From the NCBI GenBank assembly GCA_964535125.1, contig CAZHSN010000034.1, positions 1 through 25,714 on the forward strand: a DNA stretch of 25,714 bases, given 5' to 3'. The notes beneath the pieces were generated by a model, which ran no database searches, was not told the origin of the DNA, and saw only the letters and a program-made list of their open reading frames with translations. This stretch comes from CAZHSN01 sp964535125. Lineage in GTDB: Bacteria; Armatimonadota; HRBIN16. The position numbers and the translations under genes are program-made. This document shows, one piece after another, positions 23,962-25,714 of the stretch. Each line of letters opens with the position of its first letter. Position 1 is the stretch's first letter.

Positions 23962-25497
23962 TTATGACAGGATCCGCCGGTCGAGACTGCGGTATTGAAT
24001 GGCCTCGGCAATATGCGCCGGTTCAATGACATCGCAATCGGCGAGGTCGGCGATGGTGCGCCCGAGTTTGGTGATACGGTCGAAAGCGCGTGCGCTGATA
24101 CCCATCCGTTGCGCGGCCACTTTCAACAATGCCCGGGCGTCTTCGGTCATCAGGCAGTGCTTACGCAGGTCTTGCGGACGCATGTGTGCATTACAAGTGG
24201 CCCCCGTGTCCGTCAAGCGTTCCTGTTGCCGTGTGCGGGCTTCCACCACCCGTTGACGTACCGCCTGAGAACACTCTGACGGCGCCGTTTGCATGAGGTC
24301 GTCATGAGGCAGACGGGGCACCTCAATGTGGATGTCGATGCGATCAAGGAGTGGCCCGGAGATGCGCTGCTGGTAGCGGTGCATGGCGGCTGGAGCGCAG
24401 GTGCAGGCGCGTTGCGGATCACCGTGGTATCCACAGGGGCACGGGTTCATGGCGGCGATCAACATGAACCGCGCCGGATAGGAGACACTGGCCTGCACCC
24501 GTGCGATCGACACCACGCCGTCCTCCAGAGGCTGCCGCAGCACCTCCAGTACTTCGCGCCGGAACTCGGGCAGTTCGTCCAAAAAGAGTACCCCATGATG
24601 CGCCAGACTGACCTCTCCGGGACGCGGGTTAGTTCCACCTCCGACCAGCGCGGCGTTGCTGCTGGTATGATGGGGAGATCGGAAAGGACGACGGCAGACC
24701 AGCCCGACTTCGTTTGCTAGCAGGCCTGCGACGCTGTAGAGCATGGTGGTCTCAATCGCTTCGTCTACCGTTAGCGGGGGTAGAATACCAGGCATCCGTC
24801 GCGCCAGCATGGTTTTGCCCGAGCCGGGAGGCCCGATCATTAACACGTTATGTCCGCCGGCTGCCGCTACCTCCAGCGCCCGGCGGACCGCCCCCTGTCC
24901 TTTCACATCGGAGAAGTCGAGACCGTCAGACGGAACCGAAGACAGCGCCGCGGCAGGGTCGCTGCGCATGGGTGACGGGCCGTTGCATCCCGACGCCATT
25001 GCCGCGACCTGTTCCAGTGTCTCCATCGGGTAGACATCCAGATTTCCCACGATCGCCGCCTCGCGTGCATTGGCGGCCGGCACCAGCATACGCGTAATGC
25101 CCGCCTGACGGGCGTGTATCGCGATGGGAAGCACGCCGGTGACGGGGCGCACCGTGCCGTCCAACGACAACTCGCCAAGTACCAGAGTGTCGGCCATGTC
25201 ACGCAACGCCACCTGATTGCTGGCAGCCAGTACGCCCAGCGCGATAGGCAGGTCAAATCCGGGACCTTCCTTCTTCAAGTCGGCCGGCGCGAGGTTCACC
25301 GTGATGCGGCGGTTGTAGGGCCAATCCATTCCGCTGTTTCGGATGGCGAGCCGCACACGGTCCGTTGCTTCCTGAACGGCGCGATCAGGCAGGCCAACCA
25401 CAGTCACTCCGCTGAGCCCGCCATGGATGTCGACTTCCACGTCGATGGTATGGGGCTCAAGCCCCAGTACTGTCCCCGAAAGAACACGAACAAGCAT
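23962..25497 (-). CDS. comM: Magnesium chelatase-like AAA+ ATPase ComM (YifB family)
   Basis: ComM is a hexameric helicase that promotes branch migration of incoming DNA during natural transformation; the family is widespread, including in bacteria not known to be competent. The 511-residue protein has an N-terminal Lon-like fold domain (LGLEPHTIDVEVDIHGGLSGVTVVGLPD to about 160), Walker A GPPGSGKT at 222-229, Walker B GVLFLDELPEF (FLDE at 305-308), a zinc-ribbon-like CPCGYHGDPQRACTC (Cys353, 355, 365, 367), and the SGPLLDRIDIHIEVPRL sensor region. I chose ATG at 25495-25497: GGAGG lies five bases upstream and conserved MLVRVLSGTVLGLE starts there. The GTG four codons earlier overlaps that Shine-Dalgarno. 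No other competence gene is in the window. Confidence 0.96.
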   Translation of the reverse strand: MLVRVLSGTVLGLEPHTIDVEVDIHGGLSGVTVVGLPDRAVQEATDRVRLAIRNSGMDWPYNRRITVNLAPADLKKEGPGFDLPIALGVLAASNQVALRDMADTLVLGELSLDGTVRPVTGVLPIAIHARQAGITRMLVPAANAREAAIVGNLDVYPMETLEQVAAMASGCNGPSPMRSDPAAALSSVPSDGLDFSDVKGQGAVRRALEVAAAGGHNVLMIGPPGSGKTMLARRMPGILPPLTVDEAIETTMLYSVAGLLANEVGLVCRRPFRSPHHTSSNAALVGGGTNPRPGEVSLAHHGVLFLDELPEFRREVLEVLRQPLEDGVVSIARVQASVSYPARFMLIAAMNPCPCGYHGDPQRACTCAPAAMHRYQQRISGPLLDRIDIHIEVPRLPHDDLMQTAPSECSQAVRQRVVEARTRQQERLTDTGATCNAHMRPQDLRKHCLMTEDARALLKVAAQRMGISARAFDRITKLGRTIADLADCDVIEPAHIAEAIQYRSLDRRILS

Positions 25498-25521
25498 CAC
25501 AGCCTCCACACGTGTCGCATG

Positions 25522-25536
25522 GGCCGGGACCCGGCC
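25522..25536 (-). terminator. Short stem-loop upstream of comM
   Basis: GGCCG (25522-25526) and CGGCC (25532-25536) with a GGACC loop form a small GC-rich hairpin, 23 bases after the end of the possible gene tail on the minus strand. It could terminate that upstream transcript. It is weak on its own. Confidence 0.35.
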
Positions 25537-25559
25537 GACGATGCAGTGTCCTGCTGGCG

Positions 25560-25697
25560 TTAATTTCTGGATGTCTGTGCAGATTCCTGCATGATCTCTC
25601 CTGCTGCTCGTAAACGAACGGCTGTTACCTCACGCGGTCCCACGTTCACACGGAGACTGCCTTTGGTCAATGGCCATCCGGGTGTGAACCACCCATG
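25560..25697 (-). pseudogene. Possible C-terminal tail of a degraded or frameshifted gene
   Basis: One minus-strand frame ending at TAA (25560-25562) encodes 45 protein-like residues beginning HGWFTPGWPLTKGSLRV and continuing NVGPREVTAVRL. The last part resembles the closing beta-strand of many carbohydrate-active proteins, but I cannot name a family. An in-frame TGA (25698-25700) interrupts it near the window edge; another frame (VAQSVDMGG) runs into this region from the edge, so a single frameshift would join them. It is followed by a small hairpin and then comM. Alternatively the whole 217-base stretch upstream of comM is non-coding. Sequence beyond the window would decide. Confidence 0.25.
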
Positions 25698-25714
25698 TCA
25701 ACAGACTGCGCCAC

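Overview
The window is about 25.7 kb of dense, roughly 60% GC bacterial chromosome with short intergenic gaps, clear Shine-Dalgarno sites and no tRNA, rRNA, IS element or CRISPR array that I can see. The gene mix includes two tricorn-type proteases, an archaeal-type phosphoglycerate mutase (ApgM), a heptose-phosphate adenylyltransferase (LPS precursor, so probably a diderm), a lipoprotein cyclophilin and several glycoside-active enzymes. Together these suggest an uncultivated or little-studied Gram-negative heterotroph. Armatimonadota or a similar phylum is my guess, but phylum assignment is not secure from sequence reading alone.

Layout. (1) 3-5104 (+): two overlapping tricorn-family genes. 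The downstream copy keeps all four catalytic residues, while the upstream copy has lost all four. (2) 5228-8160 (-): a GH63-like glycosidase followed by a secreted GDSL/SGNH esterase with a C-terminal F5/8 discoidin-like domain. (3) 8216-11328 (-): a three-gene unit of an unrecognised 657-residue coiled-coil protein, an RfaE2-type adenylyltransferase and a lipoprotein peptidyl-prolyl isomerase. (4) 11400-15586 (+): mnmG, apgM, gpsA. (5) 15644-17906 (-): a secreted Cys-His-Asp protein with two tandem C-terminal repeats, then pdxS. (6) 18052-20578 (+): a GH43-like beta-propeller protein and a GH4 NAD-dependent glycosidase. (7) 20623-22156 (-): two tandem sugar-phosphate isomerase/epimerase-type TIM barrels. 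(8) 22332-25497 (-): a clade-3-type catalase and a ComM/YifB AAA+ protein, with a possible degraded gene tail at the right edge.

Genes work together in three visible ways. Peptide breakdown: the tricorn pair. Glycoside use: GH63 with the esterase, and GH43-like, GH4 and the two isomerase-like proteins around 18-22 kb, which could form one sugar-catabolic locus. Housekeeping: tRNA modification, glycolysis, phospholipid precursor and PLP synthesis. Nearly every gene end carries a perfect GC-rich stem-loop, mostly without a following T-tract. The most interesting item is the active/inactive tricorn pair. Also notable are the unrecognised 657-residue protein coupled to RfaE2 and the Cys-His-Asp protein with duplicated beta-rich repeats.
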